From: Poronia punctata
Taxonomy: Eukaryota; Ascomycota; Sordariomycetes; Xylariales; Xylariaceae
Assembly (NCBI GenBank): GCA_022579005.1
Contig: MU401463.1
Span: 248,001-312,000, forward strand
Direction of reading: 5' to 3'
Length of the DNA stretch: 64,000 nt
The position numbers were made by a program, and so were the translations under genes. Of this stretch, positions 21,915-34,300 are shown piece after piece; the stretch's first letter is position 1, and every line of letters begins with the position of its first letter. Below the pieces are notes generated by a model. The model ran no database searches. It was given only the letters and a program-made list of their open reading frames with translations, and was not told where the DNA came from.

Positions 21915-24900
21915 TCACATATTGGCCAGCTCGTTATCGATCTGCCGGTCCATAAATGTTCGCTTCTCCCCGACAAGCTCGGTCTGTAACCGCTGCTCGA
22001 CAAGAGCACGGACCTGCTTCTTAGTGACCGTGTCAAGATCAACTTCACGCAGGACAGCTTGGATAGCGTCGACAATCGTGTTGTCATCGGGCCCTGTATA
22101 TCCGCGCTGGAAATCGAACGACGTAGTGGATTGATGGCCCAACGGACGTCCGCTTCCACCAAGGCCCATAGAGGCAGTCGAGGCTCGATTCGCCTCATAA
22201 TTAGGAGAGCTATTGGACACAGCCCGCAGGTTGCTCATACTCGGTCTATACCCACCCTGGGCCAGATCCTGGTACGGCGAGTGACTACGCTGAATATCCC
22301 CAAATGAGGCTGTCGATTGCCGGTGAGCAGGGTTTTCGGCGTAGTTATCCATGGTTGAGTGTCGGGTCATGCCCTGGTAGGGTCCGGGCGATTGCGGAGG
22401 CATGTAGCCGGCTCGTCCTTGAAGACCCGTAAGCACCGACGGTTGACGGACTGAAGAGTACACCGAACGCATGTCGTCCATCTCAAAGACGTCCTCGTAT
22501 GCTTCTTGTCCCTTCTCGCCTTGAGGCCCACGGCGTCCCGGAAGGTTGTTGAGGGCGGCGTAATCATCCCACCGCTGAAGCGGAATCGACCGAGGATCAA
22601 AGCCGTTCTCATCGTCCACTGCGACGACCTGCTTATTTCCCTTCTCGCCAATGACGATGCGCGTGTTACCCCAGCTGAAGTTGTCTTGGTTCCAGAACGA
22701 GTAGATGGGGAGGATGAAGGAGAATATGGGGAAAGCCAGTAGGTAGATGATGATCCAGCCAACATGTTGCCACTGTCGTTTAAGGATGAAGATGATGGCC
22801 TGGAGACCGTACACACCAGCCAAGATGGCTAGTGAGATATACGGAATCGGACCCGTATGGCTGGCGAGGATGTAGATGAGGTAGCCTAGATAAACCGTGG
22901 TAGCAGGCAAGATGAGGGTGCCGAAGAGATCAAAGAAGACGACGAAACGCATGGAGAAACAGCAGAAACCACACATGTCCTTGAGGAGCATCAGTTCGAA
23001 CAAGTTGTGGATGGTCGAGTTGATCCATCTGCGCCGTTGAGAGAGCAGGACACTCCATTTCTCGGGCGCCGCGGTTTGACAGTAGGCATCGGGGAGGAAC
23101 TTGTACGACATCTGAGGAAAGTGCTTGGTCATGATGGTAGTGAGGAAGCGATCCTCGCCCAGAGCAAGAAGATTCTTCTTGTGCAGTGTGTCCACGTTAC
23201 AGATGCTATACTCCCGGATAACGTTGTCGGAGATAATGAGTGGTCTGCCTCTATCTGCCGTCCGGAGACGATACATGGTAAAGCTGTTGGCAGGTCAGTC
23301 GTCGTTCACAAATGCAAAGTAAGTAAGGAAGTAAAAGAGAACATACCATCCGGGAAGACAAGTAACGCTTCCAAACAATGACTCAAAGGCCTTGGACAGG
23401 TGATGAGAGATGTAATACTCGTAGACTTGAATCATGCTCCACCAGCTCCGCTCTTCGTTCTGCAGACCGGTCTCGCCACAGATACCGGCAATCTTGGAGT
23501 TGTTGGCGCAGGCGGCGACTAATCGATTGAGAGAATCTTCCCGGACACACGTGTCGGCGTCGACCATCAAGAGGTATTCGTATAGTTCGGGGTCGACACC
23601 GATGACGTTGTTGATCTGGTGGAATATCTCTAGCTCGAGCGGGTTCATGGGTGCACGGTGATGGACGCGGTTGAGGAAACTCATCAGCAGGATCTGAGAG
23701 TCGCGCTTACCACGGTTTCCCGGCTTTGTCTTGGTCTGTTCCGACTCCTTTCCACACTTGACCACGACGATATAGGGGACCACGTTGCCTTCATATTCGT
23801 AGAGACCAGAGTAGACTTTTCCGTAGTTGAGCTGTTCGCTTCCAGCACCGACAGACTTGAACGGCAATGCTGGCGGATCAACCTTGGGATCGACTCCCAA
23901 GATGTCCAAGACAATCTTGGGCGTTGGGCGGTCGTTGCCGGCACCGACGATGACACCGTCACAGATGACACAGATCAGCTTTCTCTTGTTGTCATACTGC
24001 AGGGCAGTAAGTGAATCCAGAGCTTTCCGGAGCGAGTCTTCGCCTTCCGTATAGGCCGGTACTTGGCAGATGACAAACTTGTCTTGAGGCGACGGTCGTC
24101 GCTTGGAGCCGAACTGCAGAGCAGAAACGAACTTGATGAGAATCACGGCGGCGATAAGAATGGTGAAAGCCAACAGGAAATAGTTGATCGTTTGACATCT
24201 GGGCGAATACCGGAAGTCGGGCTGGCCGATATAAAACGTGTTTTTGATGCAATTGACACTGTTGAAAGCGGTAGCGTATGCCGTCTGGTTGCTTTCCAGC
24301 TCGGCCAGGTGATCGTGGAACAAGCCGGTAACGTCTTGACCGGGGTTGTTTTGAACAATGTCGATCAACTTGTCGTCGAGGAAGGCCGAGGGAGCGTTCC
24401 AGTTTATGGTAGACATGTAATCGCTCAGATTGTATATGCCATTCTCGTAGATGAAGACGGGCAGACTGAGGTCCTCGCTCTCGCGCATTACCTTGCCCTT
24501 GTCCCACACAAGATCGCCGTGGTAGTATTCCTTGATCTTGGGCTGGAACCTATCCTTGTACCAAGTATCACTGGACAACGCCTTTGAATTCCTGTCACCA
24601 TAGAACCCGGAAACGTGCGTGCCAGGCAACGTCAGCTGGTCTTCTGGGGCCGGCCGCAGCTGCATTTTCTCATCTATACCAAGACCAGGACAGGACAGGG
24701 GAAGCGGTGGCATGAAGTACCTATCGAGGTTCATGCCGGCATACTCCAACATTGCCTCCTTGGATGTCGGAACGCCGTTATCGCTGTGCTGGATCCGCCA
24801 GAACTTGGACATGTCATAGACTTTGCCGTGTATGCTCACCCAGTAATCGTGTTCACCCATATGAGTCGCGACTTCGGTCTGAAGCCAGGCTTTGTCGAAG

Positions 24901-27373
24901 TTGGGGCAAAGGATCCGGCCGAAAAAGATGATGATAAAGACGATAGCAGCGTTCATGAGGAAGATGAGCCAAACCAGCACGACCTTTTCGCGCCAGGCCA
25001 TGCGGACATCCGGTCGCTTCATCCTCCCCACGTACCGTAGCAGGAACGATGGGATCCAGAAAGTCATGGCCCAAACAAAAGCAACCCATACGCGTCGGCC
25101 GGTACCGACTTCCTCCGTTTCCACATGTTTGCCTCGGGCGTCCATGGGGTCTAGTTCGTTGATGAGCTCGCCGTCGTTGGAGTAGTATACTTGATCACGA
25201 CGGCTATCACCCTTGTTACCTAGCCCATAGTCACCGCGATGCATATTCTGCAGACCCGACGGGCTCGCCGACTGTGCTCGGACCTGGCTTTGAGCGAACG
25301 TGAGTTGGCTATGGTTGCGCTGATGTGTCATTAGATTTTCGTGGCTCGTGTTCGAAGCCTGGTCGGGGAAGTGAGGAGGGAAAAAACCGCTGCCGTTGTT
25401 GTTGCCATAGACTGTGTCACGGCTCGGCGTGGCGAATGGGTTGCTGATGGTAGGTGCTAGCTCATGATGAGGCGGCTTGATATCGAGCATGCTCTCTGCC
25501 TCCCACCAGGCCGATTCTCGCATCCATACACGGTATTGCCCCACGACAACTTCGCCATTGCTCCAACCCCGCTCCAGGATCCAGGATTCGATGCCATCAC
25601 GGCCTTCCCTGCAGCCCAACGGAGCAAAGCGTTGGTAGAACTCGTCCATGTCAAAATCAGCGGTGAAGCCGAGGTTTCTATTTCTGCGGTTCGCCCATTC
25701 AGGCAGCCTCCAAGCACGCAGTTGCCGTGACACCGTACCGGCCGACCATGCCGACGTGATGGACGGCAAAGCTGCCAAGCTCGCAGGGCTGTCGTCGGTA
25801 GGATGGATGGACAAGTGATACCAGACTCGGCTGGCCCCAACCACTGCAGCAAGATCCATTCGTGCGTTGCGGCCGAGGTTAATGCCGTGGCCCGGATTGG
25901 GGAACAGTAGCTTTTTCAAAAATCCCTCCTCCTCACAAGCAAAGCCGATCTTCTCAAGCACGATCTCTCGCTTTTCGAGTTGATGCTGTCGATCCCGAGC
26001 GGCGGGGCCTGTGTTAATGCCCAGATCCGGGGCCGACTCTGCCACGGCATTCTGCATCTCGCGCAGAACCGAGTTTCCCGGCGAGGCAACGTCCACGCCG
26101 TCTTCTTTCATCTCGGCGTTGATCCCGATACCGTCGTCAAATATGCCACGCATTGCTAGAGCTTTGCCCAGATTGGGATCCGGCACCTCGATAAGCGTGA
26201 TGCAAACGGTATCGCCTGTGTCTTCCGCCGAGGTTGGTGTTCGGTGGCCATCAAGGGATTCATCGCCATCCCGTATGCGGGCCATCTGAGCTGCAATGGC
26301 TTCGTTCGCCTTAGTTATGACCCAGTCAACAAGGGCTTCGTATAGTCCGCCCACCAGGGTTTGCCGGTCCTCAGTCGTGCACTGGTTGATAAGTACATCG
26401 GGGTCAAGACCAAGCAGTCCACCGACGTCTTCGCATATAGTCTCAAGGACATCGCCGTCAACATTGTAGTCCAGAGTGTTGCCAAGCTTTAATAGGCCGG
26501 CGAGAGCTGATATCAGATTCCGATGTGCCGAACCCTTTATGCCGATTTCCTTTAGTGTTCTCCTGAAATCATCAGCAGCGGCTGCATCGTCGGCCGTGGG
26601 CAGATATGACGGTGGATCATATGTGCCAGAACGCGCTAACAAGCTGTATTCAGAAGCAGGTTTGAGACTGAGAAACTCGCGCTCAGCCGGGGTCGAAGCC
26701 GAGGTCAAGAGATAATAGAAGACGTCAAAGGCCCGATAGCCAGGCTCGGCAGGGATATTGAGCAAGCCTTCAGTCGTGTTTATTCCCCCTTGAGACAGAG
26801 CTACAGTTGCACCGGTCAGGTTCCCCGCAAGACTGAGAGTCAAAGTGACGCCTAGAGCGCTTTCACGCGGCGCAGATGGGTTATACGGGGTAACGCATCG
26901 TATGAAGGGCTGGATCGCCTCGAGGGCAGTGAGTAACGATGAGGGTATGGCGATTGGGAGCGATGTGAGGAAAGGCGTCAGCAAGGAAGGGGTCGAGGGA
27001 TGTAGAGAGCTATAGGGGCAGTTAGCACAAGTTCCAGCACGGAATTACAACGCAGCGTGGCTTACCCTAGTACAATACACCCATCCTCAGCCCGGCGTCG
27101 CGCATGTTCCCAAGCTCTGGCGGCCAAGGACGCATCAACGGTCCCACCAGACCGCCCGTCGGGTCCAAGTTGCGCTGCGGTAAGCCACGTGTTGACGGCA
27201 ATACTCGTCCCGGCATCTAGCCGGTAGGGCTGTGACGACAGATAGATATTATGAATTGCGTTCAAGAGTGTGGTCGTCGAGACTTGCGACGCCTGCTGAC
27301 CAGCGCCCCGAGGACCGCCGAACGATTCCGAGGTGGCAGAGTACATGGACATGCGGGCATGATGGTTCGCCAT
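21915..27373 (-). CDS. Chitin synthase, class VII type (myosin-like head without P-loop)
   Basis: Exons 27066-27373, 23347-27009 and 21915-23283 give 1779 residues. The start is ATG 27371-27373 in a CAACATGGC context; the open frame extends further up only through non-ATG codons. The protein polymerises N-acetylglucosamine from UDP-GlcNAc into chitin at the plasma membrane. Order of parts: a shortened myosin-like head with [11 protein letters not shown] and no [12 protein letters not shown] P-loop, two membrane helices, a cytochrome b5-like segment ([14 protein letters not shown]), the GT2 chitin synthase domain with VDADT (Asp about 1253), [18 protein letters not shown] and QRRRWINST (Gln about 1406), further membrane helices, then a DEK_C-like C-terminus ([20 protein letters not shown]). 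Class VII members lack the ATPase motifs that class V keeps. It faces away from the class V gene at 31367, an arrangement known for csmA/csmB-like pairs in ascomycetes. The 63 nt intron at 23284-23346 interrupts the CLPGC codons. Confidence 0.95.
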
Positions 27374-30300
27374 GTTGGGAGCCGACTGCGCCGTGGTTGC
27401 CCTTTCGGACAATCACGATATCGACGAAAAGCCTGTTCTTCTCTCTTTCAAAAGGGATTCGTCACAGAACACGGCGCGGCCACGGTTGGCATGAAAAACA
27501 AGTAAGTGGTGTCGACTGAAAGCGAGTGGTAGCCAATCGTCACAGGAGCGTCCGGTGCCTGGAGGCAAGAAAATCTGCTGCACAATCTACACCACACAAT
27601 TCGTAGATGGTAGGCGATACGGGCCCCCTAAACCGATAAACCCGAAAACAAGACGAACTAGATAAAATGAACGATAGACTATTAATCCCACCAAAGCGAG
27701 TGAGGTGGTATGGTGATTAGGAAAACTATGAAATGGGTTATTCTGTATTGCCTGCGGATTGCATATGAAGGCAAGTAGGAAGGTCGAGAAGTCGGACGTA
27801 GGTTGTCAGCCGGACAGAAATCTGAGGATGCTTCCACTCACATTGCAAATGCTCACTATTGAGACGTTGCACTGGCTAAGGTAGTGCTAGTCCAGGTACT
27901 GTCCCTCCTGCGCAGGTCGAGAACTTCAACTGCGAAATGCCCCGGTAAACCATTGTACACAGTGCATCTCCTCGTCAGCCAATAAGGGCTACCTATTTTC
28001 CCGGGCCCTTCATATGATATGCGTCGGCTATACAGACAGTCTTGATGGCTCTGTTCACCACTAATGAAGCCTGGGGCGACTAATAATACAACATACTCGC
28101 GGTTACTTAAGCTACTACAACTAGTGGAACAGCATACTGTACGTTTAGGGGGGATCAACCACAGGGTCAGTTACCGGCTACTTGTGTTTATCCGCTTTTT
28201 ACGCGGCATTGGTTTGTTTTCGCTGTTCTTTCAGTGGGCCTTGGATCGTGTCAGGAACTGTGTTGTCGGGTGATCTTTGCTACCTCTGGCTTCGCCCTCA
28301 TTTGCCTATTCCCTTTCTCCTTTGACAAGGGAACTTTTTCTTTTTTCTGTTGAACTTTTCGTACCCCTCTAACGCCATGTTTCTGGGGTTCGTAGTAGCA
28401 CAAAGTTCATATTAGCAGATATTTAATCGTTGCCACCCAATATACATATTGATGGGTGTCCTGCAACAATCTCGTTCGAATCCCTTTTGTAGCCGACAAC
28501 AGGATGGAAAAGTTGCACGCTACCGGAGAAATTGAAATACCTAGAATCTTCGGTTGGATCCGTAGCGCCAAGGGCTATCTAGCATACGCACCAGACACCC
28601 ACTTTTGGAAATGCCACCGTCCTTCCCAAGTGGCGTGGCAATACGAGGCCGGCGAAGACTAGGGGGTGGAGTGGAGCAATCGAAGTTTTTGCGCGTGTTC
28701 GTTAAAGGCTTGGAGCACGAGAAGCAGTTCAAGCCTTCAAGGCGTCTACCTAGGCTACAGACATTGGCAGGACAGGTTAAATACCTAGGGGTCTGGCAGG
28801 AGTCACCACAGCGTGACAACATAACCACAGATGCTGCTATGTATGTAGTAGCATGGGCAGAGAAAATCCTACGAGGATTCGAAAAGATTTCTTCGAGTAG
28901 GTACCAAAACCATCTGCCTGTACTCGTACCTGTCTCACTCAGCGGCTTATTTACACGTACATACACGTACATGTAATACTTGAGACTAACCTAATTCATC
29001 CTTTTTCTTACCAGCACTGCCACCTCTCGAAAGAATACGAGATGGCTTTAGGTAATGCGATGTTAGTGCATAACAGACCACATCCAGATATCAACCTTTA
29101 TACCTACTTTATTGGCCTCCAAGATATAACACACCTGCCAAATAAGTTGTAGATGGTTGACGCCGAATAACCATACTTTGATCAACAAACTGCGGTTGGT
29201 TTTCCCCCCTAGATGACTATTCGTAGGGAAATCGGGATAAGGGGTAAACGTTTATGTGACGTAGAGAGGTAGTCGTGGGGGGGTCGTTACTGGTTCTGTT
29301 GAAGCCCGCAAACACTAAAAGAGTAAACCAATATTTGCACAAGTACATACAGGTTATCATATGTAGTATGAGGTAAGTGTGTTTATGTTTGAAAATCTAA
29401 GCTTTACAACATGCTTGCGAGATGTACGTGCGAGATGTACGTGCTTGGTATGTCTTACCCTGTAATACTCTGGAGAGAATGACATTGTCACTACGCCAGT
29501 CTGCCTGTGGCAGCATCTCCGTGGTCAACTTGGAAGGTATCTGCTGAGGTTGATAGAGAGTGCCTGTGTAGGTAAGGTAGGTAGTTATAATTGCCCTCAA
29601 GCAATTATCGTGGCAGTTTTCTGTGTACTACCTAGGTTACCTAGGTAGGCATTTATAAGCCGGGATGGAATTTTGAATTCTGCACCTCTCCGGTAATTAC
29701 AACAATTTACTACTCTGAGGGAGCGCAGAATGGGCCAAGTAGGTACGTGTACTACGCATATATGCAACTCTCGGGCCATCCTTATTATGGGTCAACAAAA
29801 AGGGTGGAATGGTTCGGAGGCACAGAGGCAACGGATGATGGATGGATAGAGGCATGGTTGCATTTATATTGTAGACAAGATTTGCCAAATCTTCCCCGAG
29901 ATACGTTGTTGTGAGTATTGTGTCCCGGTAGGTACCTATTCAAGAGTGGTCACTGATGCTTCATATGTCTTGTTTCAACTCAGACATTGAATGCCTAACT
30001 TGTCTACTTGGACCTTTCTCTACACGTACATACGTATGGTAGTGGACCAGTATTCTTCAGCTCAGTTCCTCTCATTCTGGTCAACCGCCGCTTTGACGGC
30101 CTTCTAGGTTAGTTAACAGTTTGCTGAAGTCATGCTCGGAAATCTTGAAGATTTAAGTATCGTGGACGGGTTGTTGATTAATAAAGCATTTGCTGGGCAA
30201 GGGACAGGTACCTACAAGTACATTAAAATGAAGCTGAAGTGTGGGTATGTTATTAGGTACTGCAGTGCCGAAAACGTAACTAATAATATCTCGGGGCAGT

Positions 30301-31366
30301 ACCGGGGCTCCTTCCATCGACAGGCCTGTCTATTTTATTCGTTACAATAGGGTTTGTTGTCTGTCATTACTATTCTTGGACTGGCTCCTAAGCAAGCCCA
30401 GAACCTTCGAAAGGTCTGCTACATCCTGAAAATGTTGATCCAAAGGTCTGGCTGGGGCTTCCTTTGGACCCCTAAGGGCGATTACAAAGTTTAGATAACA
30501 GAGATGACTAGAAATAGAGCAGTTGTTTGATGCTTTTCTCCTCGTCGGAATATGAATGCGTCTCATAATAGTCGGGCGGGATTATTAGATATGCCATTGG
30601 ATTGAATTGGCGGCCAACTTTGGAGGCTGAGCACCCCCTCCTGACTGCCACCTGCGTTGCTCTGTTGTAAACAAATGGTAGCTCCATCCAATCCGATCCG
30701 GCGTGTGCGAAAAACACGTTGTACGAGTATGTACTTTGGTAGATGGCCTGACACAGTGTGTGCTACGCCTACAATAATCCGACACGGTGAGTTACTTGGG
30801 GGTCCAAGGTGACCTAGAAGAACTGAAAATCCGCCCCGAGGGCGCTAACGTGGTCTTCTACGGGGCGCCATGTCTTTTTAACCATGCGGGTTTGGGAACC
30901 AATTGCCTGGGTGGGCTCAATGGGAACGAAATAATCCAGCAACGGACCGTTGACCTTTTCTCACTTGCCTTCGACGTATCTTGCTTATTGTCCACGCCAA
31001 CTTTGAGAGCAACACCAGAGGAAGACAACCAGCGTCGACCTTGCTCATCCACATTCGCTCTTCCAGCGTTGTCTGGTAATTTTCTTGACTGCAGTCCCGT
31101 TCGTTATCGTGTTCCCTTTCTGCGCTCGCTATCTACGCTACTTTAATTTCCATCTGCTAGCCACTCTGGTGACTTGCATATGCACAACAGCCATATTTAT
31201 AATTAGGAGTCGACATCTCGTTTTACGCGGCCTGTCGAACTACAAAGTAGTCGTAGCCAGCGACCCGACAAACCCAGGCTCAGACTACCCAAGTCTTATG
31301 CGTTCATCCATTTTGCTGCTGCCGAGTCTGTGGAAGTAGTATACGGCCTGTTGGCTCGAGCCCATC
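27374..31366. promoter_or_regulatory. Shared 4 kb upstream region of the divergent chitin synthase pair
   Basis: The two start codons lie 3993 bp apart and point outward, so both promoters are in this stretch. I see no gene with recognisable protein content. Overlapping open frames on both strands at about 28456-28976 are short, and neither has family features. Motifs seen: TACTCGTAC at 28921 and TACGAGTA at 30722, and AGGTAGG/ACCTAGG runs near 29570-29650. Individual regulator sites cannot be assigned by eye. Confidence 0.6.
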
Positions 31367-34300
31367 ATGGCTTTGCACCTCCCCCCGATGGGCAATAGCG
31401 GAGGAGCTCATACTCAACCCTCGTTACCTTCGCTCCCCGCCCACCTGCAGTCCGACACTCATTTGACTGCCCATCTTGCCAGCCGCTTTCATGTCTCTGT
31501 CCCGACGGCAAGGCTGTCGTCCCATGCTTTGATCTCGCTCAATACATATACTTCTTCTTCTAAAGGTGTCGATGGCGGCAAAGAAGGGAGCGCCATGGCC
31601 GGCGCTGAGGATTTGGCCGACAGGGCCTTCCTAAGGCTGGGACACCGGTCTGAAAACCAAGCCGTCATTTTCTTGTGCGTATATAGCAGCCCCAGTCCAC
31701 TGCTTGCGCGGCGACAAGTGCTAACCAATATACCAACAGGGGCGAATCAGGATCTGGAAAGACAACCATTCGATCCCATATCCTCGCTTCCCTGCTTAAC
31801 AAGTCCTCCACGCCACTCTCGACCAAGATATCGCTTGCCGCATATGTTTTTGACACGCTCACAACGACAAAGACTGCGACCACACCCACAGCTTCCAAAG
31901 CTGGTCTGTTTTACGAACTGCAATACGACACGGCATCCACAACCACCCCTATTCTGATTGGTGGTAAACTTTTGGACCATCGACTCGAGAGAAGCAGAAT
32001 TGCAACGGTACCGACGGGCGAGCGGAATTATCATGTTCTTTACTATCTTTTGGCCGGTACTAGTGATGCTGAAAAGGCGCATCTGGGCATTGACACGCCC
32101 AGAGATTCGGCCGGCCAGAAACGGTGGAAGTATCTTGGCCATCCGACCCAACTTAAAGTTGGCATAAACGATGCCGAAGGCTTTCAGCTTTTCAAGACAG
32201 CATTGAGAAAGCTAGAGTTCCCCCGGAGTGAGATTGCTGAGATATGTCAAATACTGGCATGTATCCTACATATTGGACAGCTGGAATTCGAGACGTCAGC
32301 AAACACTCTGGCCACGGCCGACGATAGCGGCGGGTTTTCACATGAAGGTGCTCAAACTGTCACGGCAGCCCGGAACAAGGATGTGCTGGGCATAATTGCT
32401 GCTTTTTTGGGCGTCAGCTCCCAAGACTTGCAGACTACTATGGGGTACAAGACCAAGATGATTCACCGTGAGAGAGTCACTGTCATGTTGGATCCCCAGG
32501 GCGCGCGGGCAAACGCCGACGAACTTGCTCGCACGCTTTATTCTCTTCTGGTGGCATATGTGATCGAGTCCATTAACCAAAAGATCTGTGCCGCGGAAGA
32601 GTCGATCGCCAACACGATCGACATTATTGACTTCCCAGGCTTCTCTCAATTCAGCTCGACTGGTTCCACCCTGGATCAGCTTCTCAACAACGCCGCTATG
32701 GAATCCTTGTACAATCTAACGCTACAGAATTTCTTCGATCGAAAGGCGGATATGCTGGATACCGAAGAAGTCTCGGTGCCTGCCACAAGCTACTTCGACA
32801 ACTCCGATGCGGTGAAGGGCCTGTTAAAACCTGGGAATGGGTTGCTCAGCATTCTTGACGACCAGACTCGGCGAAATCGTACGGATATGCAACTGCTAGA
32901 AAGTCTGAGAAAGCGTTTTGAGGGTAGAAACCCGGCGATCGCTGTCGGCTCTGCAACTGCTAGGCTTCCTGGCAGCAACTTTCTGTCGGAAAACACAGCG
33001 GCAACCTTTACCGTGAGACACTTTGCCGGGGAGGTGGACTATCCTATCAAGGGCCTAGTCGAGGAGAACGGCGAGGTTATCTCGGGCGATCTCATGAACC
33101 TCATCAACTCCAGCAAAAGCGAGTTTGTCAGCCGCTTGTTTGGACAAGAGGCCCTCCAGACTGTCATGCATCCCCAAGAGCGAACCACCGTGATGCAGGC
33201 TTCCGTCAGTTCGAAGCCTATGCGAGCGCCGAGCGTCATGTCGAGGAAAAAGGGCCGACCGGTCCGATCGCGCCCACTACGCCAAAACTCATTCGATGAT
33301 ATTGCGAGCGAGGCTGACGATAGCCGCAGCCTAAGCCAGACCAAGGACGGCTCAAGCAAGAATATGCGCCAATCGGAACAGGGCGCATCAGGGCAGTTTC
33401 TATCTGCCCTGCAAAATGTCAAGCAAGCCATTACAGCTCCCAACACCAATAATTATTTTGTCTTCTGCTTGAAACCAAACGATAGACGTATTGCGAATCA
33501 GTTTGACAGCAAATGTGTACGAGCGCAGGTGCAGACGTTTGGTCTTGCCGAGATCAGCCAGCGGTTAAGATCGGCTGATTTCAGTGTCTTCCTACCGTTT
33601 GGTGAATTCCTTGGTCTGGCCGATGCCGAGATGATTTTCGTGGGTGGCGAGCGGGAGAAGGTGGAAGCCGTGGTGCAGAATAAGCAATGGCCGGCCAACG
33701 AAGCACACATAGGCTCTACTGGTATTTTCCTCAGTGAGCGCTGCTGGATGGAGGTGGCGTCCCTCGGGGACAGTGTATCGGCATCCGGCCGGTATGCGTC
33801 CGAACAAGGGGATGGATCTACTCCTGGAGAAATGCCGTTTGGCGCTTCGAAGGAGCGACTTGTGTCCATGGCCAACACACCCCAGTATAGCGACAAGCCA
33901 CGCGGTGGTTATTTCGGCAGCGGTGATGTCGATACGCGCTCCGAGGCCGGGGTGTCGGCCTTTGGCGGCGGTGACATGTTCAAGAATCTCGACACGCGCG
34001 AGCAGATGGCGGAACGCGGCAACGAGAAGTCTCTAGTCGAGGTCGAGGAATACAGAGATAGCCCCAGCCGCAAACGCTGGATCTTCGTAGTCTACGCGCT
34101 GACATGGTTTGTACCTGATTTCCTCATTCGGTGGATAGGCCGCTTGAAGCGCAAAGACGTGCGGATGGCATGGCGAGAGAAGCTAGCCATCAACATCCTG
34201 ATCTGGTTTAGCTGTCTTGTCGCCGCCTTCTTCATCGTCGGCTTTCCCATGGTCATCTGCCCCAGGCAGTACGTTTACAGCCCCGAGGAATTGTCAGGAT

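Noticed and set aside
27374..27412. Longer N-terminus for the class VII chitin synthase
   Set aside because: The frame is open upstream, but its first codon is TTG; the first ATG in frame is at 27371-27373 with good context.
28470..28500. tRNA B-box-like GTTCGAATCC
   Set aside because: No A box at the right distance and no acceptor stem could be paired on either strand.
28456..28976. Overlapping frames on both strands in the gap between the chitin synthases
   Set aside because: Neither frame resembles a known family and neither has convincing start context; both-strand openness here is likely chance.
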